Origin: Sphingobacterium sp. UBA5670
GTDB taxonomy: Bacteria; Bacteroidota; Bacteroidia; Sphingobacteriales; Sphingobacteriaceae
Direction: 5' to 3'
Assembly (NCBI RefSeq): GCF_002420705.1
Contig: NZ_DIIM01000003.1
Location: 267,923 to 331,922 of the forward strand
DNA length: 64,000 nucleotides
Shown: piece after piece, positions 54,697 through 63,997 of the stretch
Layout of the letters: every line of letters begins with the position of its first letter
Position numbering within the stretch: the first letter of the stretch is position 1
Notes under the pieces: model-generated
Told to the model about the DNA's origin: nothing
What the model saw: only the letters and a program-made list of their open reading frames with translations
Database searches by the model: none
Translations under genes and position numbers: made by a program

Positions 54697-54839
54697 AGTA
54701 ATGCTATTTACATGATATGTTGGTACAAAGTAACGACAATTTTATCTAATCTTTAAAATAAATCGTATTTACATATTGAGGTACAACAAATAAAATAATG
54801 AATAGTTTGCACCGGAGCCCTTCCAAAAGATTTTATATG

Positions 54840-54847
54840 TAAATTTG
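54840..54847 (+). promoter_or_regulatory. Candidate -7 promoter box of scpA
   Basis: TAAATTTG fits TAnnTTTG, 8 bp before the scpA ATG, implying an almost leaderless transcript. Confidence 0.4.
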
Positions 54848-54855
54848 TATAAGAT

Positions 54856-55644
54856 ATGCAAGTAGAAGAAGGCTACGAAATCAAGCTTCCTCAATTCGAG
54901 GGACCTTTTGATTTATTATTATTTTTTATCGAGCGGGATGAACTAAATATCCACGATATTCCGATTTCAAAGATTACAGATGATTTTTTGTCGTATGTAA
55001 GCCAGATGCAAGCGCTCAATATGGAAATGGCAAGTGAGTTTATCTTTGTTGCCTCGACACTGATGCGTATCAAAGCCAAAATGCTATTACCACGTCCCGA
55101 TCTAGACGAAAATGAAAATGAAATTGATCTTAGGGAGGACCTTGTTCAAAAACTTATCCTCTATAAGCAATTTAAAGAGACCTGCGAGGATTTGAGGAGG
55201 ATGGAAGAGGATCGTCTTCAACAGTACAGCAGAGGCAATATACGTTACGATATCCAGCAACGCCTTAAACTAGATTCCAGCGGAGAAAATCTAGATAACT
55301 TCGACCTCTATGGTCTGATGATGATCTACGAGCAAATGATGCATCAATTCCGTAATCGCCCCCCTGAGGTAACCCATACAGTAATAAAATACCCTTATAC
55401 GATTGAACAGCAAAAGAAAGCAATCGCTGAACTGATTGAAATTAACAAGACATTGGATTTTCAGGAAATTCTTAAAAATTCCGAAAATAAAATTCAATTC
55501 GTCTATAATTTTCTAGCTATTCTTGAAATGCTTCAGCAGCGGCTATTACAGATTGAAGTAGGTTTGGGCTATAATAATTTCAATGTTGGTGAAAGAGATC
55601 CAAATGAAAAGGAAGAATTTATCTTAGAAAATGAAGAAGCATAA
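54856..55644 (+). CDS. scpA: Segregation and condensation protein A
   Basis: 262 residues. KLPQFEGPFDLLLFFIERDELNIHDIPISKITDDFLSYV is the ScpA N-terminal kleisin motif that contacts the SMC neck; LMRIKAKMLLP follows. The C-terminal winged-helix region binds the SMC head. ScpA bridges SMC in chromosome condensation and origin segregation, in keeping with its place near the putative origin. scpB and smc are not in the window. Confidence 0.94.
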   Translation: MQVEEGYEIKLPQFEGPFDLLLFFIERDELNIHDIPISKITDDFLSYVSQMQALNMEMASEFIFVASTLMRIKAKMLLPRPDLDENENEIDLREDLVQKLILYKQFKETCEDLRRMEEDRLQQYSRGNIRYDIQQRLKLDSSGENLDNFDLYGLMMIYEQMMHQFRNRPPEVTHTVIKYPYTIEQQKKAIAELIEINKTLDFQEILKNSENKIQFVYNFLAILEMLQQRLLQIEVGLGYNNFNVGERDPNEKEEFILENEEA

Positions 55645-55675
55645 AAAAGACCCGTCTAAGACGGGTCTTTTTTTA
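55643..55675. terminator. Bidirectional terminator between scpA and thiL
   Basis: Perfect stem AAAAAAGACCCGTC / GACGGGTCTTTTTT with a two-base loop (TA). It begins at the scpA stop and overlaps the thiL stop codon. Confidence 0.9.
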
Positions 55676-56725
55676 ATCTTTCTTCTTAAAAGCATTCCAG
55701 CCTTGAGCTGATATTGGATAGAGATTTCCTGATTTCGAAATCATTTCACAGCCTTCGGAAGCTGGTGTCATGTAGCCAATAATACTAATATCAGGTAAAT
55801 TCTTAATTTTATCATGATCAGCCTGTGCTATGGTAAATAAAAGCTCGTAATCTTCGCCCCCATTTAGTGCTGCTACTGTTGGATCAATCCCAAATTCCCG
55901 TCCAGTGTCATAAGTCATCTGATCTAATGGTATTTTTTCCTCATATAAACGGCATCCTTTATCTGATTGACGACAGATATGCAAGATTTCTGATGCTAGA
56001 CCGTCTGAAATATCCATCATCGCTGTAGGCTTTATCGATAGCTTGGCAAATAGCTCAACAATATCCTTACGGGCTTCTGGCTTCAATTGACGTTCAACAA
56101 TATAATCCTTCCCTTCCAGATCAGGTTGTACATTCGGATTTTCCAAATAGATATCTTTCTCACGTTCTAAGAGCTGTAAGCCCATATAAGCCGCGCCCAG
56201 ATCGCCTGAAACACACAGTAGATCGCCCTCTTGTGCTCCGTTGCGATAAACAATTCTGTCTGAATCAGCGTAACCTATGCTCGTCACAGAAATAACGAGA
56301 CCCTGGGCTGAAGCTGAGGTATCGCCACCAATTAAATCAACGTTATACTTCTTACAGGCAATCAGTGCTCCCTGGTAAATTTCCTCGACTGCTTCCAAGG
56401 GAAACTTAGATGATAGACCAATTGAAAAGGTGATTTGGGAAGCTATTCCATTCATCGCATAGATATCGCTCAAATTGACCTGAACGGCTTTGTAGCCTAA
56501 GTGTTTCAGGGGTACATATCTCAGATCAAAATGAATTCCTTCCAGCAGTAAATCGGTAGATATCAAAGTTTTCTTACCCTCAAAATCCAAAACAGCTGCG
56601 TCGTCACCTATCCCTTTAATAGTGGACTTCTCTGTTAATTCTACAGCTTTGCTTATATAATCAATCAGTCCGAACTCTCCCATTTCCTCTAAATTGGTCC
56701 GCTCGGTATTGTCAAAATCAAACAT
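55673..56725 (-). CDS. thiL: Thiamine-monophosphate kinase
   Basis: 350 residues. GEFGLIDYISKAVE, GIGDDAAVLDFEGKKTLISTDLLLEGIHFDL and the GGDTSASAQGLVISVTSIG block are the ThiL signature with the Mg-binding aspartates. It phosphorylates TMP to the active cofactor TPP, needed by Dxs nearby. Its stop lies in the terminator shared with scpA. Confidence 0.95.
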   Translation of the reverse strand: MFDFDNTERTNLEEMGEFGLIDYISKAVELTEKSTIKGIGDDAAVLDFEGKKTLISTDLLLEGIHFDLRYVPLKHLGYKAVQVNLSDIYAMNGIASQITFSIGLSSKFPLEAVEEIYQGALIACKKYNVDLIGGDTSASAQGLVISVTSIGYADSDRIVYRNGAQEGDLLCVSGDLGAAYMGLQLLEREKDIYLENPNVQPDLEGKDYIVERQLKPEARKDIVELFAKLSIKPTAMMDISDGLASEILHICRQSDKGCRLYEEKIPLDQMTYDTGREFGIDPTVAALNGGEDYELLFTIAQADHDKIKNLPDISIIGYMTPASEGCEMISKSGNLYPISAQGWNAFKKKD

Positions 56726-56949
56726 GTTTAAAAGTTTAAAAGTTCATTATAGATAATGCCAAACAATCATCCTTTAAAGATTGATTTTGTGGTCATTACA
56801 AAACAGCGATCGCAATAAATCCAATAGATTTTGGCACCTTTATTCGTAACTCTTTTTCCTATTTTATCAAAAAAGAAATAAAAGTCCACTTTGGGTACCG
56901 AAAATCAATCTTTCTTTCTCTCGCTAATATCAAAAATTATCCCAAATTT

Positions 56950-57945
56950 CTACAATCCTAAGCTCGCCGATATTTCCAACATACGTTCAATAGGACGCTG
57001 GGCACGAAAAATAACATCTTCAGGAAGAAGAATTTCAGGCGATTCATATTTAAGACAATTGTAGAGCTTCTCAAGCGTATTCAGCTTCATGTGGGGACAA
57101 TCATTACATGCACAGGCATTGTTAGGAGGTGCTGGTATAAAGGTCTTATGAGGGCTCGCTTTCTGCATCTGATGGAGAATACCTGATTCTGTAGCGACAA
57201 TATAGGACTGAGCCGCATCATTCTGCGTAAATTTAAGCATTCCAGCTGTAGATCCCACATAATCTGCATTTGCTAATATATGGTCTTCACATTCGGGGTG
57301 GGCAATAAATTTCGCTTCGGGGTATTCGCTTCTCAAACGATCAATTTTATCCTGAGAAAAAATCTCATGCACCATACAGGCACCATTCCAAAGGACTAGA
57401 TCCCGACCAGTTTTCTTTTTAACGTATGCACCTAGATTACGGTCAGGACCGAAGATGATTTTCTGATCTTTAGGCAAACTCTCCACAATTTGAACAGCAT
57501 TGCTTGATGTACATACAATATCCGAAAGTGCTTTTAATTCAGCAGTACAGTTCACATAAGTGATGACCAGATGATCGGGATATTGTTCCTTAAACTTAGC
57601 GAAAAGATGCGGTGGACAGGAATCTGACAACGAACAGCCAGCTTTTGCATCAGGTAAAATAACCTTTTTCGTTGGTGAAAGTATTTTGGCTGTTTCAGCC
57701 ATGAAATGCACTCCAGCAAAGACAATTAAATCCGCATCTGTTTTGGCAGCCTCTTGTGATAGTCCTAGGCTATCTCCTATATAATCTGCTATATCCTGAA
57801 TTTCAGACTCTTGATAATAATGAGCTAAAATTACAGCATTCTTTTCTTTCTTTAATCGTTGGATTTCTTTAACCAAATCCAATGAGGGATCGATCGGAGC
57901 ATCGATATAACCTTTGGCCTGAAGCTCATAATTTACAATTTCCAT
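56950..57945 (-). CDS. nadA: Quinolinate synthase A
   Basis: 331 residues from ATG at 57945 (MEIVNYELQAKGYI). A longer ATG frame from 57993 is open, but a -7 box lies inside it, which favours the shorter form. NAVILAHYYQESEIQDIADYIGDSLGLSQEA opens the protein, and the 4Fe-4S cysteines occur in VNCTAE, NGACMVHE and CNDCPHMKLNTLEKLYNCL. NadA condenses iminoaspartate from NadB with dihydroxyacetone phosphate to quinolinate. nadB lies 3 kb away on the other strand. Confidence 0.96.
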   Translation of the reverse strand: MEIVNYELQAKGYIDAPIDPSLDLVKEIQRLKKEKNAVILAHYYQESEIQDIADYIGDSLGLSQEAAKTDADLIVFAGVHFMAETAKILSPTKKVILPDAKAGCSLSDSCPPHLFAKFKEQYPDHLVITYVNCTAELKALSDIVCTSSNAVQIVESLPKDQKIIFGPDRNLGAYVKKKTGRDLVLWNGACMVHEIFSQDKIDRLRSEYPEAKFIAHPECEDHILANADYVGSTAGMLKFTQNDAAQSYIVATESGILHQMQKASPHKTFIPAPPNNACACNDCPHMKLNTLEKLYNCLKYESPEILLPEDVIFRAQRPIERMLEISASLGL

Positions 57946-57972
57946 GCGGGTACTTTCAACTTTTATGAATGA

Positions 57973-57980
57973 CAAAAATA
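57973..57980 (-). promoter_or_regulatory. Candidate -7 promoter box of nadA
   Basis: Minus-strand TATTTTTG fits TAnnTTTG, 28 bp before ATG 57945; it decides the start choice. Confidence 0.45.
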
Positions 57981-57993
57981 AGCATTGTTCCAT

Positions 57994-60597
57994 ATATAAA
58001 AGTCAATTAAAAGCAAATTAATCAAATGATACCAATTTACACTTAACAACTACAGTCTATATTGTCGAATTATCACACCTTAGTAGTTGATAGCTCATAC
58101 ATCAATTATCTCCAAGGGATAAGAATGGTTGGTATCAGTATCGATCTTAACACAGGGCACCGCCGAGAATTTGACCTAGTAACAATTATCATTCATAAAT
58201 TCCATTAGCTTACAAAAGAGAAAACGAAATAACGATTTAAAATACATAAACCTTCTAATAAAGAATAATAGTTAAATTATTATCATTTAAAAACAATAAG
58301 AAGAAATCATTTCAATATAAACCCTTGTAGAATCGAATATATAACATCCAATCGAAACACATGTGATACAGCAAAAGCTCAAAGAGTTTATCGCAAACTA
58401 TTTCTATGTTAGAAAATCAGTTTCGCCAATATCCAACTTTGGTAGCCTATAGAGCGTTCTTAGGCATATTACAAAACAATGAAAAATATCGCACAATAGG
58501 AAGCTTTATTTATTAACATTTTACGTGATGAAGCGATTCAAAGCCCTTATAAAACAAATTAATGAACTCCGCATTGACCAACAAATTTATATTGAATTCT
58601 CAGCGGGTTTAATTGATCGATTATAGACGAATTTAAAAAGGTCAAACTCGATTGATAGGATGACACCGCCGAAGAATGGAATATAAAGGCCTTGAGAATC
58701 TCCTGAAATAATTTTTAGCGCTGTTCCCCGCATTTATAGCAATCTGCTTACCAGTCGGTATAGTTTATCAGTTCTTTTAAAAACAAGTATAAGATATGAT
58801 TTAACATATCGGTTACATTTGCTCATATATATATAAGCTTAAAAAGTACAGCTAAAAGATGAAAATTTTCATTGTGAAGCGCTCTAGAATAACATATTTT
58901 GAAAATTAAATCGCTTTTTAACGAATATGGGAAGCAAATAGGCATAAATGAACTTTAGCCAGATAAAATCGAAATCTCTTAAATCTATCTTTTTAAATGA
59001 ATACAATTAGAATCCGATATATATTAACAAATAAAACTAAGTCAATTATAAGCGAATTTGAAAAGGTTAATTTTTTTTGAAAAGTATGAAAAGATATATT
59101 CTGGATTTTCTATCTACAACAGAGCCACTGAGGATTGAATATTAGCTAAATAATCCCTCGAATAGGTATATACTGAATTGTAAAGAGGTTTGATAAAAAT
59201 ACACCTAAAGTGAGCTATAGCGATCAGAACTCGATTGAGCAAAGTTATTCTACTTTTTAAATCTGAATTACTAACGGAAGTATATTGATATTTCAATTTA
59301 ATTGAAATAAATATAAATTATACGATATAAAAACGCCAAATACGAACGCAAAAAATTATAAAAATAAATTAAATATTAAAATTATAAAGGTATTAATAGA
59401 GAGATAATAATTCAAATTCCTAATATTCAGGTAAATACTTGCACTTTATGCTTATAATCAAATATTAGATTGTAGAAGGCATAGAAACCATCTAAAATTC
59501 ACCGCTAATCACTTAGAATTAAATAAGCGATATAAATATTACATAAAACAAATCTATTCCATCTATAAAGCGTTTATTTTGGAAATAAACCCGTTTAGAA
59601 TTGTTTATAAAAGAACATCCAACTCTTTATCCAAAATATTTAAATCTCAGAAATCTAATTTCATAAAATCCGAGAAGAAAATCAATGTTGGGCAACAAAT
59701 ATAGTAAGATAGTTCGTTCTACAATAAATTATTTGAACAAATTATTTTTATTTAAAATTTCAATCTGCTTTGTTATTGAATCCACTCTCGAAATAGCAAT
59801 TCACATTAAGCCTTCTAGAATGTAATAAACAGTATTAAAAACATTTTTTACGAGAATATTCAATTCTCAATTTGTTTATTTCAAAATTTGAAGCCTGGAG
59901 TTTCACATACAAATTACACAGTCTAAAAAGAAGTGAAATTTTGCAACTAAAATCACATAAATTTAAAAAATTGGAATTTGAAAATCCATAAACTATAAAT
60001 TTGGCATAAATCCAGATATTATATCACATTGATCAAAATGTACCATTCAAATTTTAGTGGCCAAGAAAGAGCTATAAAATTTTTTTTTCAAAAAAATGAA
60101 AATAAATAAACCTAAAGCATTCTAAAATCCAAATCTCGCAAGAGAATTACATCAGGTACCTTCATGTAAAAATTAAAAGCAAATCAAGGCTATTAGAATT
60201 CCATAAAAGTCATTATTCTATTGAAAATAAAGAATATTCAAACCTCACAGCGCCTAAATTAGATTTACAAACATCCTTTCGTCAGTTTGTTCTCTTTAGG
60301 ATCGCATAAATCCACATAGAACGTCAAAAGCTCAGAATATTGAAATATAAAAGCGTCTAAATGAAAAAAAAATAAAATATCTGAAAAATAAGCCTCTTAA
60401 ATCACGTTATAACCATATTTCAAAAAAAATAAAATAAATATTGCATTCTAAAGCACTTTAAAAGCCAATAGAATTATTAAAAAATAAAATAAACTCAATT
60501 AGAATCGAATATTTCGATAGGGGAGCCTACAGTTCCCGAATATCGAAATGTGAACGCGTCTAATTGAACTTGACAAAACTAAACAAAGATTTTCGAA
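57994..60597. other. AT-rich, apparently non-coding tract left of the putative origin
   Basis: About 2.6 kb with only short open frames. The + strand is A-rich, with many degenerate TAGAAT, TCTAAAAT and CATAAA words. TAGAATCGAATAT occurs at 58328 and 60500, and GCATAAATCCA at 60004 and 60304. Inverted ends TGATACCAA (58027) and TTGGTATCA (58129) bound 111 bp. No RNA gene or transposase was seen. Confidence 0.6.
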
Positions 60598-61000
60598 CGT
60601 ATTCCACAATCTTTTTTTTCAATAAATACTAATTATTTTAAATAGAAGATCTCTTATTGTTTATTATAGTGTGGAAAAGTGGTATAAATTGAGTTAGTTC
60701 TATTTTGATTTTAGGTTTTTATAGAGTTTTCAACAATTTTTCAACAGTATTTTGATATTAAATGACTGATTTTTAAAATTCTAATTTTCTCGGGTTTTTA
60801 TTTTCCATATTTTTTTGTTGAATAGTTTGTGTCTAAAAATTGTGGAAATCTCATGAATTTTATGCGGAAAAGTTTAAAAAATTTGAGTGGAAAATAGGGG
60901 ACTTGTGAATTGTTAAATACTTTTCATTTTTATTTAACCTTTTATTTACACGTTTTCCACATTTTTCGTTAATTTGAATTGTCACTTTTGGGGATAGTTT
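60598..61000. other. Putative chromosomal replication origin (oriC)
   Basis: A cluster of DnaA-box-like nonamers lies in AT-rich DNA: TTTTCCACA on the minus strand at 60670-60678 and on the plus strand at 60953-60961; TTTTCAACA at 60727 and 60738, 11 bp apart; and three minus-strand variants at 60841 (ATTTCCACA), 60863 (TTTTCCGCA) and 60886 (TTTTCCACT), spaced 22-23 bp. A TATTCCACA lies at 60600. By eye, strand composition flips here from A/C-rich to T/G-rich on +. Many leftward genes to the left fit replication moving away from this site. Confidence 0.7.
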
Positions 61001-61015
61001 GTGAATTTAAAATAT

Positions 61016-62608
61016 ATGGCAGATAGAAAGGTCGATTTTTTGGTCATTGGATCAGGTATAGCTGGATTAAGCTTTGCGTTAAAAGCGTCTAAATTCGGTA
61101 AAGTGTTGATAGTCACTAAGTCCAATGAGGATGAGTCTAATACAAAATATGCGCAGGGGGGAGTAGCTGCTGTTGTGGATAAGTCTGATAGCTTTGAGAA
61201 GCATATTATTGATACTCAGATAGCTGGGGATGGATTATGCGATGTTGAAATTGTGGAAAACGTAGTGCGGGAGGCTCCCGATCGTATTGCCGAGCTTATT
61301 TCATATGGGACGTCATTTGATAAGGAAGAATCCGGACTCTACGACCTGGCAAAAGAGGGGGGACATTCGGCACATCGCATCCTACATTACAAGGATATTA
61401 CTGGCTACGAAATTGAACGGGCATTATTGGAGCAGGCACATATTGATCCAAATATCGAAATTGTTACACATTACTTTGCCATAGATTTAATTACGCAGCA
61501 TCACCTAGGGGAATATGTAGACAAGAACAAAACGGATATTACTTGTTATGGTATTTATGCTTTCAATACATCTTCCCATCTGGTCGATAAAATTTTGAGC
61601 AAGGTTACGGTAATGGCGTCTGGTGGGGCTGGGCATGTGTATTCAAGCACAACTAATCCGACGATTGCTACTGGAGATGGTATTGCAATGGTCTACAGAG
61701 CCAAAGGGAAGGTACGTAATATGGAGTTCATGCAATTTCATCCAACTTCGCTATATAATCCTAAGGACTCTCCGGCATTTTTGGTATCCGAAGCTGTACG
61801 AGGATTTGGTGGAGTTTTAAGAAGAGTCAATGGAGAGTCTTTTATGGAGGAATATGATGAACGTGCTTCGTTAGCTCCTAGAGATATAGTGGCTAGAGCT
61901 ATTGATGCTGAGATGAAAAAATCTGGTATTGATTATGTTTATCTCGATATCACGCATAGGGATAAGGATGATATTCTCAGACATTTTCCTAATATTTATG
62001 AGAAATGTCTTTCTATTGGACTTGACATGTCGAAAGACTTTATACCAGTGACACCTGCAGCGCATTATCTTTGCGGTGGGATTTATGTGGATGATTTTGG
62101 ACGAAGCAGTATTCTTAATCTTTATGCCTGTGGAGAGTGTTCTTCTACTGGCTTGCATGGCGCAAATAGGCTGGCTTCTAACTCGCTTCTTGAAGCACTT
62201 GTCTATGCCCATCGGATATTCTTAGATGCTACTAAATTGGTTAAATCAATCAGTCATATATGTGACGTTCCCGAATGGGATGATTCTAAGACCTCACTTT
62301 CTAATGAGGATATTTTGGTAAGCCATAACCTGCGGGAATGTCAGAAGATTATGAGCGATTATGTTGGTATTGTCCGTTCTGATTTTAGGCTCGAAAGAGC
62401 GCTTAAGAGACTACATCTATTATATGAGGAGACCGAAGAGTTCTACAGAAATACGAGACTTTCTGTCAAACTTTGTGAATTGCGCAATGTGATTCAAGTC
62501 GCTTATATTGTGACTAAATCGGCTATGTTGCGGAAGGAAAGTCGAGGATTGCATTATACAACTGACTATCCGAAGCATTCGAATGTATTACAGGATACAA
62601 TTTTTTAA
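61016..62608 (+). CDS. nadB: L-aspartate oxidase
   Basis: 530 residues from ATG at 61016 (MADRKVDFLVIG); a GTG five codons upstream is less likely. The FAD-binding motif VIGSGIAGLS is near residue 10, then TKYAQGGVAAV and the catalytic-domain blocks. CGECSSTGLHGANRLASNSLLEALVYAHR is the NadB signature. It oxidises L-aspartate to iminoaspartate for NadA. It reads away from the putative origin, and its codons are visibly G- and T-rich, unlike + strand genes on the left. Confidence 0.96.
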   Translation: MADRKVDFLVIGSGIAGLSFALKASKFGKVLIVTKSNEDESNTKYAQGGVAAVVDKSDSFEKHIIDTQIAGDGLCDVEIVENVVREAPDRIAELISYGTSFDKEESGLYDLAKEGGHSAHRILHYKDITGYEIERALLEQAHIDPNIEIVTHYFAIDLITQHHLGEYVDKNKTDITCYGIYAFNTSSHLVDKILSKVTVMASGGAGHVYSSTTNPTIATGDGIAMVYRAKGKVRNMEFMQFHPTSLYNPKDSPAFLVSEAVRGFGGVLRRVNGESFMEEYDERASLAPRDIVARAIDAEMKKSGIDYVYLDITHRDKDDILRHFPNIYEKCLSIGLDMSKDFIPVTPAAHYLCGGIYVDDFGRSSILNLYACGECSSTGLHGANRLASNSLLEALVYAHRIFLDATKLVKSISHICDVPEWDDSKTSLSNEDILVSHNLRECQKIMSDYVGIVRSDFRLERALKRLHLLYEETEEFYRNTRLSVKLCELRNVIQVAYIVTKSAMLRKESRGLHYTTDYPKHSNVLQDTIF

Positions 62609-62613
62609 GGGAT

Positions 62614-63120
62614 ATGGCACTTATTTTACCCGTTTTGGATAAGTCTCCGCTAATTGCTGAAGAGTGCTTTTTAGCGCCTAATTCAACGATTGTAGGCGAC
62701 GTTGAGATTGGGCACCATTGTTCGGTCTGGTTTAACGCTGTTATTCGTGGTGATGTCAATTATATTCGGATAGGTAACTATACGAATATTCAAGATGGCG
62801 CTGTTATACATTGTACTTATAAAAAATGCGGTACTTCAATAGGTGATTATGTAAACGTGGGACACCAGGCTATGGTTCATGGCTGCATTGTTGAAGATCA
62901 CGTGCTTATTGGTATGGGCGCAATTGTTATGGATAATGCTATTATCGAATCTAATGTGATTATAGCAGCTGGCGCGGTAGTTTTGGAGAATACGCGCTGT
63001 GAGTCGGGATTCCTATATGCCGGTGTACCAGCAAAAAAAATAAAAGCGCTAACTGAGGAACAGAAAGAACTGTTACAGCAGTTACCGCATAATTATGTTT
63101 TGTACAGTTCTTGGTTTTAG
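62614..63120 (+). CDS. Gamma-carbonic-anhydrase-like left-handed beta-helix protein
   Basis: 168 residues. Hexapeptide repeats run through most of the chain: VGDVEIGHHCSVWFNAVIRGDVNYIRIG, TNIQDGAVIHC and NVGHQAMVHGC. The metal-binding histidines of the gamma-CA fold (IHC, GHQ and HGC) are present. Members include PaaY and YrdA; carbonic anhydrase activity varies. It lies 5 bp after nadB. Confidence 0.92.
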   Translation: MALILPVLDKSPLIAEECFLAPNSTIVGDVEIGHHCSVWFNAVIRGDVNYIRIGNYTNIQDGAVIHCTYKKCGTSIGDYVNVGHQAMVHGCIVEDHVLIGMGAIVMDNAIIESNVIIAAGAVVLENTRCESGFLYAGVPAKKIKALTEEQKELLQQLPHNYVLYSSWF

Positions 63121-63169
63121 CTTAAACGAATTAGCAAGTTTAAAATAGCTTTTTATTTGGTGACCTCAA

Positions 63170-63997
63170 TTATTCTTTTTTGAGGCCACTTAATGAAAAG
63201 CTATCTTTTTGCTCCCAGTTTGCTCGTATGGTGAATACTTTGTTTAAGTATATAACAGGCTCTGGAAAGGTCTTTTTTTCTACATCTCCGGTATCCCAAA
63301 TACCATTGCCATTATCGTCCCGGATTACACGCAAACTGTATTTACCTCCTGGATATTGTTTATATACAACCGTCGGGTTATCTATGTTGATTTTGTCTAA
63401 ACGATAGATTTTGTCCTTTTTCTCATTGATCAATTCTACCAAGTAAGTTGTATTGCTATCCAGATCTGTGAAATCAAAAGTAAGATCGCCATAGTTCTCG
63501 CTATCGTCATAGGTAAGATCCAGTTTTTTCTCTTTGTTTTGTTCTCCAAAATAGCCAGTAATAGCACCTTCTGCGAATTCAATTTGGTACTTTTTGTCCT
63601 TTCTCCAATTATATCGAATATGATACATGTTGGAATTGGCTGTATCTACCGCAAGTTGATAATTGGTGCGCACCAAAGAGTCTTCTTTGAACTTTAATTT
63701 TGTCTTGTCTATATTCTTTATTGGTGTGAAAGCGGATACTTGAAGGTGAGTGATGCGATCTACCCTTCCGTTATTTGGAGTAAAAATAGGTTCTATGGTT
63801 TGTTCTATTTTTACATTTCCTTTTCTAACAAGAATGGTATCCAGTGGCTTTTCATTCTCCGTTAAGACCAGCTTTAAAGAATCTATTTTCAAATTAGGGA
63901 TAAACAGGGTCGCCGAATCTGAAGTTTTTGAAAAACGTACGATTTTATCTTTATTGTTTACTTCATCATGAAGTATATTAAGATTAGGTTTATCCAC
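63170..63997 (-). CDS. Ig-like-domain protein, C-terminal part (5' end outside window)
   Basis: About 275 codons remain; the first codon at the right edge is not a start. The chain is a series of beta-rich domains with repeated spacing, and its C-terminal GGKYSLRVIRDDNGNGIWDTGDVE resembles Ca-binding or Ig-like segments of Bacteroidota envelope proteins. The family is often labelled Ig-like domain-containing protein (SbsA-type N-terminus). The signal peptide must lie outside the window. Function unknown. Confidence 0.75.
   Translation of the reverse strand: MDKPNLNILHDEVNNKDKIVRFSKTSDSATLFIPNLKIDSLKLVLTENEKPLDTILVRKGNVKIEQTIEPIFTPNNGRVDRITHLQVSAFTPIKNIDKTKLKFKEDSLVRTNYQLAVDTANSNMYHIRYNWRKDKKYQIEFAEGAITGYFGEQNKEKKLDLTYDDSENYGDLTFDFTDLDSNTTYLVELINEKKDKIYRLDKINIDNPTVVYKQYPGGKYSLRVIRDDNGNGIWDTGDVEKKTFPEPVIYLNKVFTIRANWEQKDSFSLSGLKKE

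Noticed and set aside
57946..57993. Longer nadA start at 57993
   Set aside because: A good -7 box lies inside the extension, and the extra residues do not look like the conserved NadA N-terminus.
59114..59296. 60-codon minus-strand open frame in the AT-rich tract
   Set aside because: No start context, no family resemblance, and a composition like the surrounding AT-rich DNA; similar frames arise by chance.
60598..61000. Replication terminus instead of origin
   Set aside because: The direction of the composition change (G/T excess on + to the right, and on - to the left) and the DnaA-like boxes fit an origin, not a terminus.
61001..61015. GTG start of nadB at 61001
   Set aside because: The ATG at 61016 gives the usual short lead before the FAD-binding motif.
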